From an uncultured Christensenellaceae bacterium (GTDB taxonomy: Bacteria; Bacillota; Clostridia; Christensenellales; Pumilibacteraceae): a stretch of 64,000 nucleotides of DNA. Shown here piece after piece: positions 1 to 8,651 of this stretch (position 1 is the stretch's first letter; each line of letters starts with the position of its first letter). The DNA lies in NCBI GenBank assembly GCA_910587455.1, contig CAJULK010000007.1, positions 1 to 64,000 on the forward strand, in the 5' to 3' direction. The notes beneath the pieces were generated by a model. The model did not search any database and had not been told where the DNA came from. It saw only the letters and a program-made list of their open reading frames with translations. A program made the position numbers and the translations under genes.

Positions 1-16
1 CAAGCGATAAAAAAAT

Positions 17-41
17 GGGCTTGTCTTAATCTGACAAGTCC
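17..41. other. Hairpin beside an A/T run
   Basis: Two 9-base arms (17-25 and 33-41) can pair with one weak position around a 7-base loop. A run of A lies to the left (10-15), so on the minus strand the hairpin is followed by a T run, as in an intrinsic terminator for leftward transcription. No leftward gene is visible to its right, so the role is unclear; it could serve a gene outside the window. Confidence 0.3.
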
Positions 42-75
42 ATTGTAGAACAACAGAAACCGTCGCCCGCGTCGA

Positions 76-104
76 TTGACATCGGTCATTCATAAGTGTA
101 TAAT
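76..104 (+). promoter_or_regulatory. Consensus sigma-A promoter of the PTS IIC-like gene
   Basis: TTGACA at 76-81, a 17-base spacer and TATAAT at 99-104 match the housekeeping consensus exactly. Transcription should start near 111. This rules out the GTG at 96, which lies inside the -10 box, and supports the ATG at 132. Confidence 0.85.
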
Positions 105-131
105 GATTGCAAAATATTTTTCGGAGCGACC

Positions 132-1490
132 ATGAACAAAAGCAAACACGCCGCAGCGCCGCAAGCCGCCGACGAGCCGCAACCGTCCGTCGAACAAACC
201 GACGATTCACTCGAACAAACGGATACGTCCGAAACGCATAAGGTCGAATCGCCGCAAGCCGCGGAAAACGCGGAAAATGCGAAAGCTGCGGAAAACGCGG
301 AAAATGCGAAAGCTGCGGAAAACGCCGACGTGCAAATTATGTCGCCCGAACAGAAGCCGCAAAAGCAAAAACGCACCGCTAAGCAGTGGGCGAAATACTT
401 TGCGCACAGATACTTTATAGAAGCGTTTTCGGGCATGGCGCTCGGACTGTTCTGCACCCTTATCATCGGCACGGTGATAGCGCAGTTCGGCATTATAGAC
501 AAAGACAACGCGTTTTGCAAAATACTCGCCAACATCGGCGGCGTAGCAAAACTTTTAATGGGCGCAGGCATCGGCGTGGGCATAGCGCACAGCCTTAAAG
601 CAAACAAGCTGACGAGTTTTTCGGCGGCCGTTGCCGGAATGGTTGGCGCGAATATAACAAATATATTCGCCTTGTCGGGCGTGCATATCTACGGCGCTTC
701 GGCAAATCCGTCGATAACCGTGGGCGATCCAGTAGGCGCGTTCGTCGCGGCTGTCACGTCTATCGAAATTACTCGACATGTCGAAGGCAAAACGCCCGTG
801 GACATAATCGTAGTTCCGCTTGTCGCCATATTGACCGGCACGGTGGGCGCGATCGCGCTCGGCATCCCGTTCGGCATACTTTTTGCGCTGTTCGGAAAGG
901 GCGTATCCATGGCTATCGGCTGGGAGCCCGTCTCGTTCGGAATACTCATAGCCGTAGTAATGGGACTGCTTCTCACCCTGCCCACAAGCAGCGCCGCGTT
1001 CGGCGTTATGATATTCGGTTCGTCGCTCATCAACACGCCCGAGCTTACGCACAACGCGCTCATAGGCGCGGCGGCGGCATGCGCGGGGTGCTGCGCGCAC
1101 ATGGTGGGGTTTGCCGTCGCGAGCTTCCGCGAAAACCGCTGGGGCGGGCTCGTTTCGCAGGGGCTGGGCACAAGCATGCTGCAAATACCCAATCTCGGAA
1201 AGAACGCGCGAATACTCATTCCGGCAGTGGTCGCCTCGGCAGTCGCAGGTCCGCTCGCTTCGGCGGCGTTCGGAATAATGTGCGACGCCACGGGCGCGGG
1301 CATGGGCACCGCCGGTCTGGTCGGCGTGATACAAACTTTTACAACGTCCATAACCAACGGACTGTCTTGGTGGTACGTGCTTATAGCCGTGCTCGTGAGC
1401 TATATTATCGTTCCCGGACTGATCGCGTTCGGCGTATCCGAGCTTATGCGTAAACTCAAATGGATCAAGAAAGGCGACATGAAAATCTGA
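132..1490 (+). CDS. PTS IIC-like membrane permease (PTS_EIIC_2 type)
   Basis: This is a polytopic inner-membrane protein resembling the stand-alone PTS transporter subunit IIC family found in Firmicutes. After the ATG at 132, preceded by GGAG at 123-126, comes a hydrophilic, acidic, Ala/Glu-rich head of about 90 residues, then about ten hydrophobic segments rich in Gly and Ala with motifs such as GIGVGIAHSLKANKLTSF. No IIA or IIB domain or gene is nearby, so sugar transport by phosphorylation is not shown; family members are often annotated only as permease-like. The head contains a 9-residue tandem repeat that looks low-complexity. The gene is monocistronic, between a consensus promoter and a strong terminator. 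The family assignment is fairly sure; the substrate is unknown. Confidence 0.75.
   Translation: MNKSKHAAAPQAADEPQPSVEQTDDSLEQTDTSETHKVESPQAAENAENAKAAENAENAKAAENADVQIMSPEQKPQKQKRTAKQWAKYFAHRYFIEAFSGMALGLFCTLIIGTVIAQFGIIDKDNAFCKILANIGGVAKLLMGAGIGVGIAHSLKANKLTSFSAAVAGMVGANITNIFALSGVHIYGASANPSITVGDPVGAFVAAVTSIEITRHVEGKTPVDIIVVPLVAILTGTVGAIALGIPFGILFALFGKGVSMAIGWEPVSFGILIAVVMGLLLTLPTSSAAFGVMIFGSSLINTPELTHNALIGAAAACAGCCAHMVGFAVASFRENRWGGLVSQGLGTSMLQIPNLGKNARILIPAVVASAVAGPLASAAFGIMCDATGAGMGTAGLVGVIQTFTTSITNGLSWWYVLIAVLVSYIIVPGLIAFGVSELMRKLKWIKKGDMKI
258..326 (+). repeat. 27-bp tandem repeat inside the IIC-like gene
   Basis: Two and a half copies of a 27-bp unit (258-284, 285-311, 312-326) encode the peptide AAENAENAK repeated in the cytoplasmic head. 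The unit is a multiple of three, so gain or loss of copies would keep the frame. Confidence 0.85.
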
Positions 1491-1521
1491 TCCGCCCTGC
1501 AAAAAAATAACGTCAATTTAT

Positions 1522-1554
1522 CGGCACGGATAAAACATCCGTGCCGTTTTGTTT
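1522..1554 (+). terminator. Intrinsic terminator of the IIC-like gene
   Basis: A perfect 10-bp stem (1522-1531 with 1537-1546), a 5-base loop and the tail TTTTGTTT follow the IIC-like stop codon by about 30 bases. Confidence 0.9.
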
Positions 1555-1606
1555 GACGGACCGCTGTCAAGCCCGCTGCGCCGCACTCGCGCAAAGTCGA
1601 AATTAC

Positions 1607-1635
1607 GCATATACGGTCGAAATCGGTCATATATT
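1607..1635 (+). promoter_or_regulatory. Sigma-E-like promoter of spoIIID
   Basis: GCATATA at 1607-1613 fits the sigma-E -35 pattern KMATATW. After 14 bases, CATATATT at 1628-1635 fits the -10 pattern CATACAHT with one mismatch. In Bacillus subtilis spoIIID is transcribed by mother-cell sigma-E, so the position and sequence agree with known biology. No good sigma-A box is seen here. Confidence 0.6.
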
Positions 1636-1661
1636 ATACAACCTTAAATTCGGGGGTTGAT

Positions 1662-1934
1662 ATGAACGACAGCTACAACAAACGCGCAATCGAACTCGGC
1701 AATTACATAGTGCTTCATTCGTGTACGGTTCGCACCGCCGCAAGCGAATACGGGATAGGAAAATCCACAGTCCACAAAGACGTGACCGAGCGGCTCGCCG
1801 CGCTCGACCCCGCGCTTGCCGAAAAGGTGCGCAAGATTCTCGACTACAACCTGAGCGTCAGACATTTGCGCGGCGGCGAAGCGACGAAAGCCAACTGTGC
1901 CAAACGCAAACACGACTTGGGATCCCGATCGTAA
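1662..1934 (+). CDS. spoIIID: SpoIIID, mother-cell sporulation transcription regulator
   Basis: At 90 residues this is the usual SpoIIID length. The N-terminal half reads IELGNYIVLHSCTVRTAA, then a helix-turn-helix (EYGIGKSTVHKDVTERL), then a basic C-terminal segment; all are family hallmarks. The protein activates or represses sigma-E-dependent genes in the mother cell during spore formation. The start codon follows a GGGGG ribosome site. It is expressed from the sigma-E-like promoter just upstream and converges on rsmI. Its presence is the best evidence that the host forms spores. Confidence 0.95.
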   Translation: MNDSYNKRAIELGNYIVLHSCTVRTAASEYGIGKSTVHKDVTERLAALDPALAEKVRKILDYNLSVRHLRGGEATKANCAKRKHDLGSRS

Positions 1935-1992
1935 ACTTTATCCTCACACACTTAAAACCGCATCGGTAAAGCGCTCTTACAACGCGAAAAGA

Positions 1993-2808
1993 TCAGTCTT
2001 TCGCGTGTTTTATGCTCTCGGCAACCCTATACACTTCGCTCTTGGCTATACGTCTGTCCGCGGCGACTTTTTTGACCGCATCCCGAATATCGACGCCTGC
2101 AGACACGTAACGGTTTATATGTTCCTCGACCGACAGTGCATTGAGTGCGCTGTCCGAATCCGCACCGGCTATCACTATAGCGAACTCGCCCTTATCCACT
2201 ATATCGAGCTCGTCGCCGAGCGTGCCGCGAGTGACCGTTTCGTACAGCTTTGTCATTTCTCGGCACACTGCGACTTTGCGCGCGCCGAACGTTTCGTACA
2301 AAAATGCAAGATCTTTTTTAATATCGTGAACGGCGCTGTAAAACACGAGCGTGGACGGCACAGACAGATACGGCTCGACAAACTTACGTCTGTCCGTTTT
2401 CTTTTCGGGCAGAAAACCGAGCACAGTAAAACACCGCGTGCTAAGTCCCGAAAGCACGAGCGCGTCCACTGCCGCGCAAGCGCCGCTGACGACCGTATAA
2501 TCCGCACCCGCGGCTATCGCTTCGGTTATAAGGATATGCCCGGGATCGGAAACCGTAGGCATGCCCGCGTCGGACACGACCGCGATATTTTTACCGCTCT
2601 TAGCGAGCGCGACGAGTTCCGCCGCCGAACTTCTTTCGTTGAACTTGTGATAAGCGACGGTGCGCGCCTTTATGCCGAGCTTGGAAAGAAGTATTGCGGT
2701 GTGTCGCGTATCCTCTGCCGCAATAAGATCGACCGACTTCAACACGTCAACGGCGCGCAGTGTGATTTCGTCGAGATTGCCTATCGGCGTAGCCACAAAA
2801 TATATCAT
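1993..2808 (-). CDS. rsmI: 16S rRNA (cytidine-1402-2'-O)-methyltransferase RsmI
   Basis: A 271-residue SAM-dependent methyltransferase of the tetrapyrrole-methylase fold that 2'-O-methylates C1402 in the decoding centre of 16S rRNA. Family motifs are clear: FVATPIGNLDEITLRAVD at the N-terminus, AEDTRHTAILL, and AVVSDAGMPTVSDPG around residue 80. Length is normal. It is the last gene of an operon and overlaps trmN by four bases, which suggests translational coupling. The trmN-rsmI pair is common in Firmicutes. No clear terminator is seen between its stop and the convergent spoIIID. Confidence 0.95.
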   Translation of the reverse strand: MIYFVATPIGNLDEITLRAVDVLKSVDLIAAEDTRHTAILLSKLGIKARTVAYHKFNERSSAAELVALAKSGKNIAVVSDAGMPTVSDPGHILITEAIAAGADYTVVSGACAAVDALVLSGLSTRCFTVLGFLPEKKTDRRKFVEPYLSVPSTLVFYSAVHDIKKDLAFLYETFGARKVAVCREMTKLYETVTRGTLGDELDIVDKGEFAIVIAGADSDSALNALSVEEHINRYVSAGVDIRDAVKKVAADRRIAKSEVYRVAESIKHAKD

Positions 2809-3473
2809 ACATTACCCACCCTGACAGTCAGTCCGCATTTACCGCCGAGCACGCAGCGCATTAAAAACGTTTTTCCGTTACCGTTAACTACGAGTTCTTT
2901 GGGCGTAAGCCCGTTCTCTCTGCAAACGCAAACGGCCTCGTCCAACCGAGCTGCGGTATAAACCAAACAGAACGTCCCGAGCGGTTTAAGCAGTTTTTTC
3001 GCCGCGGCAACGACCTGCTCGAATGTCACCGTAAGCTCGCTGTTTGCCGTCGGTGCGATCTTGCGCGCGCGGCTGTGCGCCTTGAAAAACGGCGGATTGC
3101 ACAAAACCGCGTCATACGCTCTGCCGCACAAAAACATATCGCTGTTTACGTCGCGTATATCGGCGTTGAAAAACTTTGCGTCGAGCCCGTCGGCAGCCGC
3201 AGAACGATTGCTCATATCGGCAAGCGCGCCGTCGAGTTCCGCGCCGCGCACTCTCGCGCCCGTGGCTATCGCAACAAGGATCCCGACCACGCCGCAGCCC
3301 GAACACAGATCGAAAACACTGTCCGTGCGTTTGATAAACCCGCTCGCGAATTTCGCAAGCGAAACGGCGTCCGCGCCGAACCTGTAGCCGTCGACGGGCT
3401 GTATTATCACATGCTTTTCGTCGAGATGTTCGACCGCTTCGCCCGACAAAACTACCGCAACGTTATCGATCAT
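2805..3473 (-). CDS. trmN: tRNA1(Val) adenine-37-N6 methyltransferase-like protein
   Basis: A 222-residue Rossmann methyltransferase of the TrmN6/YfiC (YabB in Bacillus) family. It has the SAM motif DLCSGCGVVGILVA near residue 55 and the N6-adenine signature NPPFF near residue 125. The known E. coli relative methylates A37 of tRNA(Val); the Bacillus-type relatives are less studied, so the target RNA is inferred. The 3' end overlaps rsmI and the 5' end overlaps tilS, so the three genes form one tightly packed RNA-modification operon. Confidence 0.85.
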   Translation of the reverse strand: MIDNVAVVLSGEAVEHLDEKHVIIQPVDGYRFGADAVSLAKFASGFIKRTDSVFDLCSGCGVVGILVAIATGARVRGAELDGALADMSNRSAAADGLDAKFFNADIRDVNSDMFLCGRAYDAVLCNPPFFKAHSRARKIAPTANSELTVTFEQVVAAAKKLLKPLGTFCLVYTAARLDEAVCVCRENGLTPKELVVNGNGKTFLMRCVLGGKCGLTVRVGNV

Positions 3474-4800
3474 AACCGCGCCTCGCTATTACCGCTTTAC
3501 GCACCGTAGCCGCCGTCTGCTTGACGCTTTCGGATATCTGCATACCAACTACGACGAGCACATCGTTTCCTCGGCAGACGAGCGGTATCCTGCCGCGAAG
3601 CCGCGCCGGCACTTTTTCGTCTATAAAATATCTGTTAAGCCCTTTTCGCGCGGACGCGCCGAACGGCATGAAAGTATCCCCGTCGCGCGCAAACCTGAGA
3701 GTAGCGCCGCCAAGTTTATCGGCGTCCGCCGCGCCGCCCTTGGGGGCTTTGAGCGGCGGTGTATCGTCGAGCCTGAAATCGACTGCGATACCGTCCAAAA
3801 AGTTGGATCCCATACCGAACGGGATTTCGGTCGAGCACGGCAAGCGCGGCACATACACGGCTACTTCGCCGTACTCGCGCGCGGCAACCGCTCCGTTGCA
3901 AAGCTCGACGACGGCGCCCGTACGCTTGTCTGCGAGCGCTACGACGCGAGCGATCATATCGCGCGTGACGTCCGTAAGCGAAAAATATCCGAGTGCACGG
4001 CGCACGTACCGCGCCGCAAGATCCGACCGCAGCGCCGAGTCATTAACGATAGCCGCACCGTCCGAATATCTTATATTGCGCATATCGAGCGCGTTTTCGA
4101 GCATATCGCGCGCTTCGCGACATTCCCGTGAAAACTCATTGACGGCACGCACCGCACCGCGGTATCTCCGTTCTATCATAGGTATGACGTTCAGCCGTAT
4201 AAAGTTGCGGTCGGCGTCGTCCTCGAAGTTTGTTTTATCCACGGCATATTCGATATTGTTCGCTTTGCTGTATTCTTCAAGCTCGGACGGATAAACGCCG
4301 AGCATCGGTCTTACGACTTTTCCTCCGTGCGTTTTCATACCGCACACCCCGTCGAGCCCCGCGCCGCGGAACAGGTGCATAAGCACGCTTTCGGCGTTAT
4401 CGAGCGCATGGTGTGCCGTCAGCACGGCGTCTGCGACACGAGATTTTATCAGACCGTAAAATATACCGTAACGCAAATCGCGCGCCGCCTGCTCGATCGT
4501 AAGCGATTTCTCGGCGGCTTCGCGCATAACGTCCACACGGTAGGCACGGAATCGAACGCCGATCGCGGCGCAATATTCGCGTACTAATGTTTCGTCCGAA
4601 TCCGCTTCGTCACGCAATCCGTGATTAACGTGAACGACGATAATATTATCTTTATTTACCACGCCGCCGTTAACCGCAGCATGAAGCAAGCACATCGAAT
4701 CGCGCCCGCCGGATACTCCGAACGCGAGCTTTTTGTCCGTATATTCGGCAAGCGCCGCCGAAACTTTCGAAAGCAAATCTTCCACGGTCAAATTATACAT
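3463..4800 (-). CDS. tilS: tRNA(Ile)-lysidine synthetase TilS
   Basis: This ATP-dependent enzyme converts C34 of the CAU-anticodon tRNA(Ile) to lysidine so that it reads AUA. The PP-loop motif GVSGGRDSMCLLHAA lies near residues 28-42, followed by HVNHGLRDEAD and the LTAHHALDNAES segment; the C-terminal third is the TilS substrate-binding region. Length (about 445) is normal. I place the start at the ATG at 4800; a TTG directly before it is possible. No Shine-Dalgarno sequence is evident. It heads the tilS-trmN-rsmI operon. Confidence 0.93.
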   Translation of the reverse strand: MYNLTVEDLLSKVSAALAEYTDKKLAFGVSGGRDSMCLLHAAVNGGVVNKDNIIVVHVNHGLRDEADSDETLVREYCAAIGVRFRAYRVDVMREAAEKSLTIEQAARDLRYGIFYGLIKSRVADAVLTAHHALDNAESVLMHLFRGAGLDGVCGMKTHGGKVVRPMLGVYPSELEEYSKANNIEYAVDKTNFEDDADRNFIRLNVIPMIERRYRGAVRAVNEFSRECREARDMLENALDMRNIRYSDGAAIVNDSALRSDLAARYVRRALGYFSLTDVTRDMIARVVALADKRTGAVVELCNGAVAAREYGEVAVYVPRLPCSTEIPFGMGSNFLDGIAVDFRLDDTPPLKAPKGGAADADKLGGATLRFARDGDTFMPFGASARKGLNRYFIDEKVPARLRGRIPLVCRGNDVLVVVGMQISESVKQTAATVRKAVIARRGYDR

Positions 4801-4970
4801 CAATTACTATCATAAGTCAACAACAACGTTAATATCGTTGCGCACGACTTAAATAACGCCGTCGTTCTTAGCGAGCGCAGTCAAATACAATTAGAAACGT
4901 ATACATAAATCAATCTTCGATTGCGAAGTGAAGAATCTCGACCTTAATGTGCGAAGCGCAAGCCTCGCCT
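4801..4970. other. Intergenic stretch with a repeat fragment
   Basis: This spacer must hold the tilS promoter, but I see no convincing consensus pair. Around 4909-4965 the words GAAGTGAAGAATCTCGACCTT and GCGAAGCGCAAGC match a partial copy of the dispersed repeat also found near 22.1 kb and 60.9 kb. Confidence 0.5.
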
Positions 4971-5008
4971 AAAAAAGATCCCTCGAACGTCAAGTTCGGG
5001 GGATCTTA
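4971..5008 (-). terminator. Intrinsic terminator of rpoBC
   Basis: On the minus strand a 14-bp arm including GATCCCCCGAAC pairs, with one imperfect position, with GTTCGAGGGATC around a 5-base loop and runs into TTTTTT. It lies 16 bases after the rpoC stop. Confidence 0.92.
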
Positions 5009-5024
5009 TCAGCGTTATACTCTA

Positions 5025-8000
5025 TTATTCTTCTTCGACTTCGGATCCGGGTATCGAATAGTCGTCGAGAGTGATCGCACGTTCTACGGGATAAATGTTT
5101 CTGTACATTTTTACGCCCGTACCTGCAGGAATGAGTTTGCCGATTATGACATTTTCTTTAAGACCGATAAGCGGATCGACCTTGCTCTTTATAGCCGCCT
5201 CGGTAAGCACTCTTGCCGTTTCTTGGAACGATGCCGCAGACAGGAAACTATCCGTTGCAAGCGCGGCTTTGGTTATACCCAAAAGCGTGTGCTTGGCTAT
5301 GCCCGGTCTGCCGTAATTTTCCATAGCTTTGGTATTGGCTTCGTCAAACGTTGCGAGATCAATAAGCTCGCCGGGAAGCAGATCGGTATCTCCGCTGTTT
5401 TCGACGCGAACTTTTTTGAGCATCTGTCTTACGATGACTTCGATATGCTTGTCGTTTATATCGACGCCCTGCGAACGGTAAACGGACTGTACTTCCTTGA
5501 CTATATATTCCTGAACGTTGTTTCTGCCCTTTGTGCGGAGTATATCGCTCGGATTAAGCGGACCCTCGGTGATCGGGTCGCCCGTACGGATCTGTGCGCC
5601 GTTGACTATGCTCGGTTTGAACCGCGCACCGTGCGGAATGGAATACGAGTCCTCGGTGCCGTCGTCGCACTTGACTATTACGTCGCGCTTGCCGTCTTTT
5701 TCTACGATCTTGACCTTGCCGTCGTGTTCGGAAAGCACCGCCACACCCTTAGGGTTACGCGCTTCGAAAAGTTCTTCTACGCGCGGAAGACCGGTCGTTA
5801 TATCGTCCGCCGATGCAACACCGCCCATGTGGAACGTACGGAGCGTAAGCTGAGTACCCGGTTCACCTATACTCTGCGCGGCGATGATACCGACAGCTTC
5901 GCCTATTCTGACGGGGGTTGCCGCAGCCATATCCCTGCCGTAGCACTTGGCGCACACACCGTGCTTGCTCTTGCAGGTAAGAACCGTTCTAATAACCACG
6001 TGCGTAATGCCGCACTCGACGATACGTTTTGCGGTGCTCTCGCTTATCATCTCGTTGACGTCTACGAGCACTTCTTTGGGATTCTTGGGATTGACCACGC
6101 GTTCCGCGCTGTATCTGCCGGCAAGACGGTCTTCGAGCTTTTCGATAACCTGATTGCCGTCCATGATCGCGTATGTGTCGATACCTTTCGGCTGACCGTC
6201 GGCACAGCAATCGTCTTCTCTGACGATAACATCCTGCGCGACGTCTACGAGCCTGCGCGTAAGATAACCCGAGTCAGCCGTTTTGAGAGCCGTATCAGCC
6301 AAGCCTTTACGTCCGCCGTGAGTGGATATAAAGTATTCCAAAACGGTCATGCCCTCGCGGAAAGACGATCTGATCGGAACGTCGAGCGTTTTACCTTGCG
6401 GGTTACGCATGAGTCCGCGCATACCCGAAAGCTGGCTTATCTGCTTCATGTTACCGCGCGCGCCCGAAGTAGCCATCATGTTGATCGGGTTGTACGCGTC
6501 GAGCGTCTTTTGCAGCGACGCCGTTACCTTGTCGTTAGCCTTGTTCCAAATATTGACGACTGAATTGTATCTCTCGTCCTCGGTAACGAACCCGCGGTCG
6601 AACAGCTTGTCGATCTTGACGACTTCTTGCTCCGCCGCTTCGAGAATATCGTATTTGTCCTGAGGAATGTGCATATCGAATACGGACGTGGTTATCGAAC
6701 CGACGGTCGCATACTTATAGCCCATGTCCTTTATGGCGTCGAGAACGGCAACGGTCGTAGACGCGCCCTTTACTTTGAACGCGGTATTGATTATGCTCTT
6801 GATTATGTCCTTGCTGACGCAGAAATTGATTTCGGGCTCGAAAAGTTTTTCATACGTATCGCGAACGACATAGCCGAGATCCTGCGGAATAGGCTCGTTG
6901 AATATGAGCCTGCCGACGGTGGTAGTAACCGTCGAACGGTACATCCCGTCTACCGGCACAACGTTTTTCGGGATCGACACGCCGCTCTTTTCCACAAACT
7001 CCGCCGGACGTTCCAATCTGACCTTAATCTTGGTCTGAAGCTCGATTTCTTTGTTAAAGTACGCCATCTTGGCTTCGTCCGTATCGCCGAAAGTCATACC
7101 TTCGCCTTTCGAACCGGGCTTATCCATGGTGAGATAGTAACTGCCCATAACCATGTCGAGTGTCGGCGAGCACACAGGCGCACCGTCGGACAGTTTGAGT
7201 ATATTGTTGGGCGAAAGCATGAGCACGCGCGCTTCCACCTGCGCTTCTACGGACAGAGGGACGTGGATAGCCATTTGGTCGCCGTCGAAGTCCGCATTGA
7301 ACGCGCCGCATGCGAGCGGGTGGAGTTTAATCGCTCTGCCGTCAACGAGCACCGGCTCGAACGCCTGTATACCCAAACGGTGAAGCGTAGGGGCACGGTT
7401 CAAAAGCACGGGGTGATCTTTAATAACTTTTTCGAGTACGTTCCACACTTCGGCGTCGGCACGCTCCGCTATGCGCTTTGCGGTCTTTGCGTTGTGAGTC
7501 TTACCCTGCGCGACAAGCTCTTTAATGACGAACGGCTTAAACAGCTCGAGCGCCATTTCTTTAGGCACGCCGCACTGATAGAATTTGAGTTCGGGACCTA
7601 CTACTATAACCGAACGACCGGAATAGTCCACACGTTTTCCGAGAAGGTTTTGACGGAAACGCCCCTGCTTGCCGCGGAGAAGTCCGGAAAGGCTTTTAAG
7701 CTCGCGGTTGGACGCACCCGATATGGCTTTTCCGCGTCTGCCGTTGTCTATAAGCGAGTCTACGGCTTCTTGAAGCATGCGCTTTTCGTTGCGAATGATT
7801 ATATCGGGAGCGCCGAGCTCCATGAGTTTGCGCAAACGGTTATTGCGGTTTATCACCCTGCGGTACAAGTCGTTGAGATCGCTCGTCGCAAAACGTCCGC
7901 CGTCCAGCGGCACCATCGGGCGCAGCTCCGGCGGCAGCACTGGAAGCACGTCGAGAACCATCCACGAGGGTTCGGCATTCGATTTCATGAACGCGTCGAG

Positions 8001-8639
8001 AATATCCAAACGCTTTATCGCGCGGAGCTTTTTCTGACCGGTGGATGTTTCCACGACCTTGCGCATCGCGTCGTATTCTTCCTGAACGTTTATGTCTTTG
8101 AGAAGCTGTCTTATAGCTTCCGCGCCCATACCGACCTTAAACGCCTTGGGCCCGTACTGCTCCTGATACTGACGCAGTTTGTCGTCGGTGATTATCTCTT
8201 TGTATTGAAGATCGGTAATGCCCGGATCGAGAACTATATAATTGACAAAATACACGACCTGTTCGAGCTGCTTCAACTGAAGATCGAGAATAAGCCCTAT
8301 ACGGCTGGGCACGCCGCGGAAATACCAAATATGCGTTACGGGCGCGGCAAGCTCTATATGCCCCATGCGCTCGCGGCGCACCTTGGACGTTGTGACTTCT
8401 ACGCCGCACTTATCGCAGACAACTCCGCGGAATCTGACGCGCTTGTATTTGCCGCAGTAACATTCCCAATCCTTGGTCGGTCCGAAAATACGCTCTGAGA
8501 ACAAGCCGTCCTTTTCGGGCTTTTGCGTACGGTAGTTTATGGTTTCGGGCTTGGTCACCTCGCCGTACGACCATTCGCGTATCTTGTCGGGGCTTGCTAG
8601 CTGGATTTGCATCGAATCGAAATTATTAAGTTCAAACAT
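5025..8639 (-). CDS. rpoC: RNA polymerase beta' subunit
   Basis: The largest core subunit of RNA polymerase, 1204 residues, close to the Firmicutes length. The catalytic Mg-binding loop NADFDGDQMAIH is present near residue 455. The N-terminal zinc site (CYCGKYKRVRFRGVVCDKCG) and the second cysteine cluster (CKSKHGVCAKCYG) are intact. It begins FELNNFDSMQIQLASPDKIREW, the standard start. It follows rpoB by 12 bases with a good ribosome site (GGAGAG) and is closed by a strong terminator. There are no insertions or oddities. Confidence 0.98.
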   Translation of the reverse strand: MFELNNFDSMQIQLASPDKIREWSYGEVTKPETINYRTQKPEKDGLFSERIFGPTKDWECYCGKYKRVRFRGVVCDKCGVEVTTSKVRRERMGHIELAAPVTHIWYFRGVPSRIGLILDLQLKQLEQVVYFVNYIVLDPGITDLQYKEIITDDKLRQYQEQYGPKAFKVGMGAEAIRQLLKDINVQEEYDAMRKVVETSTGQKKLRAIKRLDILDAFMKSNAEPSWMVLDVLPVLPPELRPMVPLDGGRFATSDLNDLYRRVINRNNRLRKLMELGAPDIIIRNEKRMLQEAVDSLIDNGRRGKAISGASNRELKSLSGLLRGKQGRFRQNLLGKRVDYSGRSVIVVGPELKFYQCGVPKEMALELFKPFVIKELVAQGKTHNAKTAKRIAERADAEVWNVLEKVIKDHPVLLNRAPTLHRLGIQAFEPVLVDGRAIKLHPLACGAFNADFDGDQMAIHVPLSVEAQVEARVLMLSPNNILKLSDGAPVCSPTLDMVMGSYYLTMDKPGSKGEGMTFGDTDEAKMAYFNKEIELQTKIKVRLERPAEFVEKSGVSIPKNVVPVDGMYRSTVTTTVGRLIFNEPIPQDLGYVVRDTYEKLFEPEINFCVSKDIIKSIINTAFKVKGASTTVAVLDAIKDMGYKYATVGSITTSVFDMHIPQDKYDILEAAEQEVVKIDKLFDRGFVTEDERYNSVVNIWNKANDKVTASLQKTLDAYNPINMMATSGARGNMKQISQLSGMRGLMRNPQGKTLDVPIRSSFREGMTVLEYFISTHGGRKGLADTALKTADSGYLTRRLVDVAQDVIVREDDCCADGQPKGIDTYAIMDGNQVIEKLEDRLAGRYSAERVVNPKNPKEVLVDVNEMISESTAKRIVECGITHVVIRTVLTCKSKHGVCAKCYGRDMAAATPVRIGEAVGIIAAQSIGEPGTQLTLRTFHMGGVASADDITTGLPRVEELFEARNPKGVAVLSEHDGKVKIVEKDGKRDVIVKCDDGTEDSYSIPHGARFKPSIVNGAQIRTGDPITEGPLNPSDILRTKGRNNVQEYIVKEVQSVYRSQGVDINDKHIEVIVRQMLKKVRVENSGDTDLLPGELIDLATFDEANTKAMENYGRPGIAKHTLLGITKAALATDSFLSAASFQETARVLTEAAIKSKVDPLIGLKENVIIGKLIPAGTGVKMYRNIYPVERAITLDDYSIPGSEVEEE

Positions 8640-8651
8640 CGCTTCTCTCCT

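Noticed and set aside
96..131. GTG start at 96 for the PTS IIC-like gene
   Set aside because: The GTG lies inside the -10 box of a perfect promoter; the ATG at 132 has a ribosome site and lies after the predicted transcription start.
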